From: JAGTVB01 sp964624765
GTDB taxonomy: Bacteria; Pseudomonadota; Gammaproteobacteria; HK1
DNA: 23,158 nt
Reading direction: 5' to 3'
Assembly: GCA_964624765.1 (NCBI GenBank)
Contig: CAZUZO010000042.1
Location: 1-23,158, forward strand
The notes under the pieces are model-generated. The model worked only from the letters and a program-made list of their open reading frames with translations, was not told where the DNA came from and made no database searches. Each line of letters starts with the position of its first letter. The stretch's first letter is position 1. The position numbers and the translations under genes are program-made. This document shows, piece by piece, positions 8,011 through 15,493 of the stretch.

Positions 8011-10272
8011 TCAAGGAGGCGAGGCAAGCCCCTTGATGCGGGCTACAAGATTCGTTAGGCGGCGCCTTGATTGCGCTCGGCTGACAGCCATGGCCAAGGC
8101 TTTCACCTGGCCGACGATCACGACCAGCTGCTTGCCGCGGGTTACACCGGTGTAAAGCAGATTCCGTTCCAGCAACAGATAGTGCTGCATAGCCAGCGGA
8201 ATGACCACCGCCGGGTACTCTGAGCCTTGGCTCTTGTGCACCGTAATGGCGTAGGCTAGCGCGATCTCATCGAGTTCTGCCAGCTCGTAGCCGATCTCTC
8301 GGCCATCGACCTCGATGCTCACCACGCCCTCTTCGCTATCGATGCGCGTGATGCGCCCAATGTCGCCGTTGAAAACTTCTTTCTGATAGTTGTTTACCGT
8401 TTGAATGACTTTGTCGCCCGGCGCGAAGGTCCAGCCGTAACGATTCACGGTAGGTTGAGCGTGGGCGTTTAGTCGACGTTGCAGCTCAGCGTTAAGCGAA
8501 CGTGTTCCCAAGAGCCCTCGGTTCATAGGACACATCACTTGCACATCTCGGATGGGATGCAGTCCGAAGCGTGCGGGGATGCGCTCGGTCACGAGTTGCA
8601 GCAAGCGGTGGTGGATGGCTTCCGGGGTATCGGTGGCGATGAAGTAAAAGTCGCTGTCACCGTCGGACGCGGTTGGCCGCTCGGGCATCTCCCCGCGGTT
8701 AATGCGGTGCGCGTTGGCGATGATACGCGAGCGGGCCGCCTGCCGGAAGATCTCGCGCAGGCGTACGGTGGGGATGCGGCCGGAATCGATGATATCAGCG
8801 AGCACGGCACCGGGGCCCACGGAGGGAAGCTGATCGATGTCACCCACCATGAGCAGGGCCGCGCGGTCGATGAGGGCTCTCAGTAGCTGGTTCATGAGCG
8901 CCACATCGACCATGGACAACTCGTCGATGATTAGGAACTCGGCATCGAGGGGATTCTCTTGGCTGCGACTGAAGCGACCCTGGTGAGGATCGAATTCGAG
9001 TAGCCGATGGATAGTCTTGGCCTCGACCCCGGTTGATTCTGAGAGCCGTTTGGCGGCGCGTCCGGTCGGTGCGCACAGGACGACGCGTATACCTTTGGCG
9101 CGAACGATGCGCAAGATGCTATTGACTACCGTCGTCTTCCCAACGCCGGGGCCGCCGGTGATCACCGTTAGCTTGCCGTTGATCGCAGTGGCGACCGCGT
9201 GGCGTTGGGAGGCCGAAAGGGTCAAGCCGGTAGCCTTTTCCACCCATGCCATGGCCTTGTCGGCGTCGATCGATCCCCAGGGTGGCGCTCCCGGTAACAA
9301 TCTTAGCAGATGCTGCCCCACCCCGACTTCCGCACGGTGCAGTGACTTTAGAAATATGCAGGGCTCGCCGTCGATCGTTTCCGCGACCAAGTCCCCTGCT
9401 GCCAATTCCTCGCGGATTCCTTGCTCAAGAATGGGTACCGGAATCGTCAGCATCCGGGCCGCGGTTTCGATGACACGCTCGCGTTCGGCGGCGCAGTGTC
9501 CTTCAGCGGACAGCTCTTGCAATACGTGGCGTAGGCCGGCCTGGGCACGCATCAGGGAATCCTTACCGATGCCCAGACGCTGGGCCAGAGTATCGGCCGT
9601 CAGGAAACCCATGCCATGGATGTCCAGAGCCAGCCGATAAGGGTTTTCCCGAACCCGATCGATGGCCTCTGCACCGTAGGTTCTATAAATGCGCACCGCG
9701 CGGGCTGTGCCGACGCCATAGGAACGCAGAAATACCATGATTTCACGGACGACTTTTTGCTCGCGCCAGGCCGCAACCACGCGTTGCATGCGTTTGGGTC
9801 CGATGCCGGGTAGCTGTTCGAGCTTTGCCGGCTGCTGCTCGATGATGTCAAATACTTGCTCGCCGAAGGCGCGCACCAACTTGCGGGCAAAGTGAGGTCC
9901 GATGCCCCGAATCATGCCGGATCCCAGGTATTTCTCGATTCCCTCGAGGGTATTGGGCGGCACGATACTGAGCTGATGCGCTTTGAATTGCAGTCCGTGG
10001 GTGCGGTCGGTCACCCACGATCCCTCACCCTCCACATATTCACCGGGCGTTACGGTAGCGGCCGTGCCCACCACCGTTGCCAGATCACGGCGTCCCCGAA
10101 CCTTGACTCTGAGCACGCAGAAACCGCTTTCCTCGCTGTGGAAAGTCACGCGCTCGATGGATCCGCATAGCCGCTCCGCCAGCGGCGTATCAGGGTTGTG
10201 AGATGCTCGGTACAGTCTTACATCTCCTGTTTTGGCGTTTGCACGTTGTGCTCGACCATGGTCCGGCTGCAA
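8011..10272 (-). CDS. recD2: RecD2-type ATP-dependent DNA helicase (SF1B)
   Basis: A 753-aa helicase of the RecD2/RecD-like family, which unwinds DNA 5'-to-3' and works outside RecBCD. An N-terminal OB-like region (ERLCGSIERVTF…, about 32–105) precedes helix-hairpin-helix motifs (GIGPHFARK, LPGIGPKRM), Walker A GGPGVGKT (373–380), Walker B IIDELSM (448–454), GDIDQLPSVGPG (about 477–488), SQGSEYP (691–697) and motif VI NLLYTGVTRGK (704–714). The length and the long N-terminus separate it from RecBCD RecD. The reading frame has no ATG before about residue 120. TTG at 10272 is called, but it lacks a Shine-Dalgarno; a CTG at about 10215 has GGAG a suitable distance upstream and lies nearer the conserved start. 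No recB or recC is nearby. Confidence 0.93.
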   Translation of the reverse strand: MQPDHGRAQRANAKTGDVRLYRASHNPDTPLAERLCGSIERVTFHSEESGFCVLRVKVRGRRDLATVVGTAATVTPGEYVEGEGSWVTDRTHGLQFKAHQLSIVPPNTLEGIEKYLGSGMIRGIGPHFARKLVRAFGEQVFDIIEQQPAKLEQLPGIGPKRMQRVVAAWREQKVVREIMVFLRSYGVGTARAVRIYRTYGAEAIDRVRENPYRLALDIHGMGFLTADTLAQRLGIGKDSLMRAQAGLRHVLQELSAEGHCAAERERVIETAARMLTIPVPILEQGIREELAAGDLVAETIDGEPCIFLKSLHRAEVGVGQHLLRLLPGAPPWGSIDADKAMAWVEKATGLTLSASQRHAVATAINGKLTVITGGPGVGKTTVVNSILRIVRAKGIRVVLCAPTGRAAKRLSESTGVEAKTIHRLLEFDPHQGRFSRSQENPLDAEFLIIDELSMVDVALMNQLLRALIDRAALLMVGDIDQLPSVGPGAVLADIIDSGRIPTVRLREIFRQAARSRIIANAHRINRGEMPERPTASDGDSDFYFIATDTPEAIHHRLLQLVTERIPARFGLHPIRDVQVMCPMNRGLLGTRSLNAELQRRLNAHAQPTVNRYGWTFAPGDKVIQTVNNYQKEVFNGDIGRITRIDSEEGVVSIEVDGREIGYELAELDEIALAYAITVHKSQGSEYPAVVIPLAMQHYLLLERNLLYTGVTRGKQLVVIVGQVKALAMAVSRAQSRRRLTNLVARIKGLASPP

Positions 10273-10362
10273 GGGGGTATCGAGCTATTCCGAACAGCCA
10301 ACCAATGGGCCATACTCGGGTCAAGGTTAAGCAGGACGAACGATGGGCTGTTGTGCTCCTTA

Positions 10363-10505
10363 GAAGCTGTTTTAAAAATGTCACGAGCGCCGGCAGAGCA
10401 AGGCGCACAGCGGCGAGCCACCGGAGTGTACAAGGGAGTACATGAGGATGGCGAGCCGCTGCGCAACGCAGCTCAGGCAAGCGCAGTAGTTTTTAAAACA
10501 GCTTC
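10363..10505. repeat. Family-2 MITE-like element, standard copy (143 bp)
   Basis: The left end is GAAGCTGTTTTAAAAATG and the right end is TTTTTAAAACAGCTTC, near-perfect terminal inverted repeats. A perfect TTA duplication flanks it (10360–10362 and 10506–10508). The interior is largely palindromic (CGGCGAGCC…GGCGAGCCG; GTGTACAAGGGAGTACA). It lies 90 bp upstream of the helicase start. Short open frames in it (for example one beginning MPELRC) recur in every copy and reflect the repeat, not genes. Confidence 0.9.
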
Positions 10506-10508
10506 TTA

Positions 10509-10795
10509 AGGAGGCGGTCTGGCTAGCACCTGTTGAAGCGAGTTGGGCGCAGGTTGGTCGCTTGCGAACCGTGGCGTGCGCGCGCTCAAAGCGCCTGGTT
10601 TCGAATAGTTGAGCGGCCATCATTTCGTCGACAGCCGAGCTCGCCCTCGGTTGCGTGATAGATTGAGCCGGTGGCCACTAAGCGGTTTTTTCACACACTC
10701 TAAGCCGGTGAAATCGTCTTGCGGAGATAGATAATCCGGCTTAAGTTTAACACTATAAACTGCTGGCACTAGGCAGATGACTGGACGTTAACTTA
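10509..10795. other. Gene-free spacer between two repeat elements
   Basis: I see no gene here. It contains a solo family-1 end (10678–10700), an inverted pair AAGCCGG/CCGGCTT (about 10702–10742) and an AT-rich stretch with TATAAA (about 10754–10759). The AT-rich stretch may belong to a former promoter of the YqgE gene, now separated from it by a repeat. Confidence 0.4.
10678..10700. repeat. Solo family-1 repeat end
   Basis: CGGTTTTTTCACACACTC matches the right end of family-1 elements (CGGTTTTTTCACAACCTC) and is followed by TAA, which fits the TNA rule at these ends. The rest of the element is absent. Confidence 0.55.
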
Positions 10796-10936
10796 GAGGT
10801 TGTGAAAAAACCGTCGCGAGCGGCACGAGCGCAAGGCGGACGGCGCGCAGCGACGAGACATATCAAGTAGATAGGCGAGGAGCGAGCACCGCCCAACGCC
10901 GCTATCGGGTTGCGTAGCAGGTTTTTTCACAAGCTC
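10796..10936. repeat. Family-1 MITE-like inverted-repeat element, copy 2
   Basis: A 141-bp copy in the opposite orientation to copies 1 and 3. Its ends are GAGGTTGTGAAAAAACC and GGTTTTTTCACAAGCTC, flanked by a perfect TTA duplication (10793–10795 and 10937–10939), or CTTAG if five bases are counted. It ends only 20 bp before the ATG of the YqgE gene, so any transcript of that gene must start inside the element or cross it. Confidence 0.9.
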
Positions 10937-10956
10937 TTAGGCCAATGGAGCTGACA

Positions 10957-11727
10957 ATGATAGAGCTCCACTTACCTCCTCGCGGCTCGGTCCGCCGATT
11001 TTGCACGCTAGTCATTCTGACGTTGGCTTTGTTGGGCATGAGCGACGCGTTGCGGGCCAACGCTGGCGAGACCTCATCCGCCGACCACGCCGTTACCTTA
11101 CCGGCCCTGCCCGTCTTTCCCCCAGCGCCAGGCTCGGCGTCGTCCTCTGAGGAGTGGTCCCCCCAGTATGCGGCTGTCTTGCAAAAAGGCACTCTGTTAG
11201 TGGCCAACCAGTACCTAGCGGACCCTCATTTTGTCAGGGCAGTGGTCTTGCTGCTGGACTACGGTACACATGGGGCGATGGGTCTTGTTATTAACCGTCC
11301 TACCAATGTGAGGCTCTCCGATGTTTTTCCGACCATTGGGCCGCTTCGCAGTCGCTCGGATCGGCTGTATATGGGCGGCCCCGTCGCACAACAGCAGATT
11401 ATGCTCTTGCTGCGTACAGATCGACGCCTGAAACAGGTTGCGCATATTTTCGCCAATATTTTTCTGAGTGGCAGCGAGGCTACCCTCAAACAGTTACTTG
11501 CAGAGTGGGATCGAAGTGCGAGCTTCCATGCCTACGTGGGTTATGCCGGGTGGGCTCCGGGGCAGTTGGAAGATGAGGTGAATCGAGGCGACTGGCGGCT
11601 CGTCTCACCCGATTCAAGAATCCTGTTCGATGTCGAGCCGTTGGAGATCTGGCATGAATTGTTGCGCCGCAGTTCAGGATTGTGGGTGTATTACCGGGGG
11701 GTGCCGCTTGGCGGCTACGCTCCCTAA
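10957..11727 (+). CDS. YqgE/AlgH family (DUF179) protein with N-terminal export signal
   Basis: A 256-aa protein. The DUF179 domain fills about residues 74–256, with KGTLLVAN, HGAMGLVINRP, YMGGPV, YVGYAGWAPGQLEDE and GDW as diagnostic blocks. Typical YqgE proteins are about 185 aa, cytoplasmic, and begin directly at the domain. Here about 70 residues precede it: a basic stretch (RGSVRR), a hydrophobic core (TLVILTLALLG) and a likely signal peptidase site after ALRANA (residue 36), then a Pro/Ser/Ala-rich linker. Export is inferred. The ATG at 10957 is preferred over 10945 because GGAG sits six bases upstream of it. The molecular function of the family is not established. The stop codon TAA is also the left flank of a family-2 repeat. 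Confidence 0.9.
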   Translation: MIELHLPPRGSVRRFCTLVILTLALLGMSDALRANAGETSSADHAVTLPALPVFPPAPGSASSSEEWSPQYAAVLQKGTLLVANQYLADPHFVRAVVLLLDYGTHGAMGLVINRPTNVRLSDVFPTIGPLRSRSDRLYMGGPVAQQQIMLLLRTDRRLKQVAHIFANIFLSGSEATLKQLLAEWDRSASFHAYVGYAGWAPGQLEDEVNRGDWRLVSPDSRILFDVEPLEIWHELLRRSSGLWVYYRGVPLGGYAP

Positions 11728-11819
11728 GAAGCTGTTTTAAGAATGTCACGAGCGCCGGCAGAGCAAGGCGCACCGTGCAACGCAGCTCAGGCAAGCGCAG
11801 TAATTTTTAAAACAGCTTC
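11728..11819. repeat. Family-2 MITE-like element, short variant (92 bp)
   Basis: The ends are GAAGCTGTTTTAAGAATG and TTTTTAAAACAGCTTC, with a perfect TAA duplication (11725–11727 and 11820–11822). The left TAA is the stop codon of the YqgE-family gene. Compared with 10363–10505 it lacks about 50 bp of the central palindrome but keeps both outer arms (TCACGAGCGCCGGCAGAGC; CAACGCAGCTCAGGC). Confidence 0.9.
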
Positions 11820-11822
11820 TAA

Positions 11823-12251
11823 GCTGGGGATGGATCTGGAGCGGGTGTGTAGCCTCTCCGTGGCTGGGTGGCCCGCTGGACCGGGGTGCCGCAGCCGGTG
11901 GTGGTTGCAAAAGGCTCGGTAGGGCAAGTACTTAACATGTGGGATTATGGTGCGAAGGTTGCATTAGCCTAATTATCCCGGTTCGGAACAATCGGGTCTC
12001 GAGCAGGCTCTAACTTTAAGGCCATGAACGCCATGCGACTCCGAAGTCATGATAGTTAGCGCTAGACGTTTGGCTGCAGGTCGTCACGACAACCCATGGG
12101 CCGGTCTGGGTTCGTTGGAGCGCAACGCAAAGGCTAGAGCCGCCGCGGCCGGGGCATCGTGGTTGCCGCTCACTGCGTCAATCGCCAACCTAAGATGGAG
12201 GGGAGGGCTGACAGATGCGATGGATTTACATTCCCGTAGAGGAGCTCAGCT
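11823..12251 (+). other. Upstream region and long leader of the prkA operon
   Basis: 429 bp without a convincing gene. It carries the sigma-54 promoter candidate at 11948–11963, then an inferred 5' leader of about 280 nt. A 68-codon frame (12049–12255) is arginine/alanine-rich, resembles nothing I know and overlaps the prkA start, so I treat it as chance. Just before prkA lies GAGGAG with suitable spacing to the ATG. No confident enhancer (NtrC-like) site was found by eye. Confidence 0.5.
11948..11963 (+). promoter_or_regulatory. Sigma-54 (RpoN) promoter candidate for the prkA operon
   Basis: TGGTGCGAAGGTTGCA aligns with the sigma-54 consensus TGGCACG-N4-TTGCA. The GG at 11949–11950 and the GC at 11961–11962 are exactly ten bases apart, the -12 element TTGCA is perfect, and only the C and A of the -24 box differ. 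Transcription would start near 11974. Established knowledge: the E. coli homologue yeaGH responds to nitrogen starvation through NtrC and sigma-54, so a site here is biologically sensible. Confidence 0.65.
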
Positions 12252-14213
12252 ATGACTAGTGCTGAGGTTTTTACCGACAAATCGACCATCCGGAAGCGTT
12301 CGAAATTCGTCGATTCGCTGACCGAATACACGCAGCAGCACAAGGTTCGCCATTGGAGCGGGACGTTTGCAGAATTCATCGAGGAAGTTCTGCCCACCAA
12401 TGCGCAAGCTGTGTGCCGTAACAGCCACGAGTATATATGGGATATGTTGCGCTGGAAGGGTTATCGGGGGGCGGAGGAGGAGAACACAGCGGCGATCAGC
12501 CTGTTCTCCGGAGAATTGTATGGGGTTGATAAGGCTTTGGAGCGCGTTGCGGAATATTTCAAGGCCGCTGCCGCCGGCTCTGAGGTGGGGAGACGCTTAC
12601 TGCTACTCCTTGGTCCGCCTTCGGGAGGCAAGTCCACTCTCGTTATCCTACTTAAGAAAGGCCTCGAGGAGTACAGCCACACCGAGGAGGGTGCGATCTA
12701 TGCCCTGCAGGGTTCACCGATACACGAATCTCCGCTGTTACTGGTGCCGAGCACGCTGCGGGCCGAGTTTCGCGAAACCTATGGGGTGGATGTGACGGGC
12801 GAGCTTAGCCCCTTGTCCCGTGTGCGCCTCGAAGAGGAGTTCGACGGCGACTTCATGAAATTCCCAGTCGAACGGGTCTTTTTGTCGGAGGCAGGTCGAG
12901 TGGGAGTCGGGACTTATGCTCCCCACGACCCCACCACAGCGGACATCGCCGATCTAGTGGGTTCGGTGGATCTCTCGAAGGCGGCTCAGTATGGCGACGA
13001 GGGCGATCCACGCGCTTGGTCTTGGTCAGGCGCGGTGTACGCAGCCAGTCGCGGTCTGCTGGAGATGATCGAGATCCTCAAGGTCAAGCGGGAGTTTCTC
13101 TATTTGCTCCTGACCTTAACCCAAGAAAAAAACGTCAAGGTGTCGCGCTTCCCGCTCATCTATCTCGACGAGACTATCCTTGCGCACACCAACATGGCCG
13201 AGTTCAAGAAGTTTCTGCAGGAAAAGGAAAACGAAGCCTTGCTCGATCGCATGGTGATCGTTCAGGTGCCTTACACCCTGAGTTACAAAGATGAGGCGCG
13301 AATTTACAAGAAACTGATCTCGGCGGCCACGGCTTTCCGGGAGGTGCACCTTGATCCCCACACCTTGAAGGTGGCCGCCGTGTTCGCCGTCATCACGCGG
13401 ATGCAAAAATCCGAACGTGAAGGGTTGGACCTATCGAAGAAGGTCAGGCTTTACGCGGGCGAGGATGTGGAAGGCATCTCGGAAGCCGAAGTGGAACGCA
13501 TTCGGATGGAGAGCCCCGACGAGGGTCTAACGGGCAGTAGCCCGAGGTTTGTGATCAATTCGATATCCAATGCCATCACCCGTAGCGAAGCGCAGAGTCT
13601 CACCAGTATGGAGGTGATGCTCGCGATCAAGGATGCCGTGGAGTCCGATCCCCGTATCGATCCGAAGGAAAAGCGTCGCGCTGTGGATTTGTTGGTGTTA
13701 GTGCGCAAGGACTTCTATAACCGTTGGGTCAAAGAGGATGTGCACAAGGCCCTGTTTGCGTCCTTCGAGGCCGAGGCACAAGCACTGCTTGAAAAGTATC
13801 TTGATGAAGTGGAGGCAATGCTGGATCGACGTGAGCTTACTGATGCCATTACCGGCGAAACCCGTCCACCCGACGAACGGTTCCTGCGCTCGGTGGAACA
13901 GAAAATCAAGATCTCCGATGCGGGGAAACTGTCGTTCCGACAAGAAGTGGTGCGCAAGGCGATGGTCGCGTTCAAGCTGGGGGATCGATTCACTTTAAGT
14001 AGCCATGGGCGTCTGAAGGAAGCCATCGAGCAGTACCTATTCGAAGAACGCCGCGATGTCCTGCGCCTCGTGAGTTCGGTCACGCGGCCGGATAAGGAAG
14101 CCCAGGAGAAGATTTCGGCGGTGGAGGAACGTCTCGTCTCGGAATATGGTTATGACCGCCATAGCGCAAAGGAAGCGCTGAATTACGTGACGACACTGCT
14201 CTCCCAGGAGTGA
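12252..14213 (+). CDS. prkA: PrkA/YeaG-type serine protein kinase (AAA+)
   Basis: A 653-aa protein matching PrkA in length and order: an N-terminal AAA+-like PrkA domain (about 20–400) with the P-loop GPPSGGKST (121–129), and a C-terminal kinase-like region (about 420–640). In E. coli the YeaG kinase acts with YeaH under sustained nitrogen starvation; in Bacillus, PrkA influences sporulation. Both roles are family knowledge. The start is well supported: GAGGAG lies eight bases before the ATG, and the N-terminus (FVDSLTEYTQ) is typical. It heads the conserved prkA–yeaH–spoVR cluster. Regulation is probably by sigma-54 (promoter at 11948–11963). Confidence 0.96.
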   Translation: MTSAEVFTDKSTIRKRSKFVDSLTEYTQQHKVRHWSGTFAEFIEEVLPTNAQAVCRNSHEYIWDMLRWKGYRGAEEENTAAISLFSGELYGVDKALERVAEYFKAAAAGSEVGRRLLLLLGPPSGGKSTLVILLKKGLEEYSHTEEGAIYALQGSPIHESPLLLVPSTLRAEFRETYGVDVTGELSPLSRVRLEEEFDGDFMKFPVERVFLSEAGRVGVGTYAPHDPTTADIADLVGSVDLSKAAQYGDEGDPRAWSWSGAVYAASRGLLEMIEILKVKREFLYLLLTLTQEKNVKVSRFPLIYLDETILAHTNMAEFKKFLQEKENEALLDRMVIVQVPYTLSYKDEARIYKKLISAATAFREVHLDPHTLKVAAVFAVITRMQKSEREGLDLSKKVRLYAGEDVEGISEAEVERIRMESPDEGLTGSSPRFVINSISNAITRSEAQSLTSMEVMLAIKDAVESDPRIDPKEKRRAVDLLVLVRKDFYNRWVKEDVHKALFASFEAEAQALLEKYLDEVEAMLDRRELTDAITGETRPPDERFLRSVEQKIKISDAGKLSFRQEVVRKAMVAFKLGDRFTLSSHGRLKEAIEQYLFEERRDVLRLVSSVTRPDKEAQEKISAVEERLVSEYGYDRHSAKEALNYVTTLLSQE

Positions 14214-14264
14214 TGTTTGAGGCGCGCTGCTACCAATCCAACTGCCATGCGATCAGGCAGGCGG

Positions 14265-14295
14265 CGTTGGGAGTCCAACGTGACCAACAGTTGGT
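14265..14295 (+). promoter_or_regulatory. Tandem hairpins with interchangeable arms in the prkA–yeaH spacer
   Basis: Two perfect hairpins lie side by side: CGTTGG-GAGT-CCAACG (14265–14280) and ACCAAC-A-GTTGGT (14283–14295). All four arms contain GTTGG or CCAAC, so the arms can also pair across hairpins, and an additional CCAAC lies at 14238–14242. The yeaH ribosome binding site (AGGAG, 14311–14315) follows 16 bases later. A role in processing or differential translation inside the operon is inference. Confidence 0.5.
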
Positions 14296-14322
14296 GGTGG
14301 ATATCGGTAGAGGAGCATGATC

Positions 14323-15489
14323 ATGTCTCGTGAGTATGGCATAAGCGCCACGCAAGCGGCGCGCTGGTACGACCTCTTCTCCCGCGGGGCGAGAGATTGG
14401 TTACGTCACAACGAGAAGGTTCGGGAGTCGGTTCGGAGCGCTCTTCCGGAACTGGTATCGGGCTCGGATGTCCTTAGCAAACCCGACAATCGTGTGATCA
14501 GGGTTCCGGTGCGCCTTTTGGAGCATTACCGATTTCGACTCCGAGAAGCCGATAGTGAAACCGGCGCAGGGCAAGGGCAAGGGGTTAAACCTGGCGATGT
14601 GCTACGGCCTGCGGGAACTGGCAATCGGGCGAGCGGCGGCGCCGGCAGCGGTGAAGGCGGGCTGGAGTTCGTCGTCGAGCTGAAAGTGGACGATATCCTC
14701 GATTGGATGTGGGAGGAGCTGAGGCTGCCCCACTTAGAGCCCAAGGCGGCCAATACCCTCGAGGACAGCGACTTCGTGCGCGAAGGCTGGGACAAACGTG
14801 GCGTGAGGGCGCGCCTGGATCGGCGCCGCACATTGCGGGAAGCCGTCAAGCGGCGTGCGGTACAGGGTGATGCGGTTCCGTTTTCCGATGAGGATCTGCG
14901 GTTTCGGCAGATCACCAGAAGGCCACGTCCCTCGACCGTGGCGGTCGTAATCTATGTGCTGGACGTCTCATCGAGCATGGATGAAGAGAGCCGCAAGCTC
15001 GCGAAGACGTTCTTCTTTTGGAGTTTGCAGGGGTTGCGGCGACAGCATACGCGCATCGAATCGGTGTTTGTCGGGCACACAGTGAACGCCTGGGAGTTCT
15101 CCGAGGAGGAGTTTTTCCAGATCCGGGCTGCAGGCGGTACCGAAGCCTCGTCTGGGTTGGAGCTGGCGCAACGGATACTCCAAGAGCGCTATGATCCGGC
15201 CCAGTACAACGCGTACCTGTTTTACGCATCGGACGGTGATAATTTTGCCGCTGATCATGATGCGGCGTGGTCAGCCCTGCGTGCTCTGGTGGCACGTCTG
15301 AATTTCATCGGCTACCTCGAGGTCGGCCATCGTGGTCCTGATCGGCTGCACACCGAGATGGGACGCTTGTTCGGCGATCTGATGCAGACCGAAGCTCGCG
15401 CTGGTGCTTATGCCGTATCGGGGTATGATGATGTCTGGAAGGCGATACGAGAGTTCTTCGTGCACCAGGCAGAAGCGAAAGAGGAATAA
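14323..15489 (+). CDS. yeaH: YeaH/YhbH family protein with VWA domain
   Basis: A 388-aa protein of the UPF0229/DUF444 family, partner of the PrkA/YeaG kinase. A Gly-rich low-complexity stretch (about 81–113) sits in the N-terminal half. The C-terminal half is a von Willebrand A-like domain with the MIDAS motif DVSSS (214–218). The frame opens at an ATG at 14317, but AGGAG (14311–14315) would then be only one base away. The ATG at 14323 gives a spacing of seven and the family N-terminus MSREYG-like. The gene lies 109 bp after prkA and four bp before spoVR, so it is in the same operon. The biochemical role is unproven in the family. Confidence 0.93.
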   Translation: MSREYGISATQAARWYDLFSRGARDWLRHNEKVRESVRSALPELVSGSDVLSKPDNRVIRVPVRLLEHYRFRLREADSETGAGQGQGVKPGDVLRPAGTGNRASGGAGSGEGGLEFVVELKVDDILDWMWEELRLPHLEPKAANTLEDSDFVREGWDKRGVRARLDRRRTLREAVKRRAVQGDAVPFSDEDLRFRQITRRPRPSTVAVVIYVLDVSSSMDEESRKLAKTFFFWSLQGLRRQHTRIESVFVGHTVNAWEFSEEEFFQIRAAGGTEASSGLELAQRILQERYDPAQYNAYLFYASDGDNFAADHDAAWSALRALVARLNFIGYLEVGHRGPDRLHTEMGRLFGDLMQTEARAGAYAVSGYDDVWKAIREFFVHQAEAKEE

Positions 15490-15493
15490 TCTC

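Noticed and set aside
10190..10480. A minus-strand frame starting MPELRCAAARHPHVLPC, with similar frames at 7751–8155 and 11486–11794
   Set aside because: All three start inside family-2 repeats; the shared protein sequence is the translation of the repeat, not a gene family.
12105..12122. Second GG-N10-GC pair (CTGGGTTCGTTGGAGC) as another sigma-54 promoter
   Set aside because: The -12 box (GAGC) and the rest of the -24 box match the consensus poorly; the site at 11948–11963 is far better.
12049..12255. 68-codon frame in the prkA leader
   Set aside because: Arg/Ala-rich low-information composition, poor start context and overlap with the prkA start.
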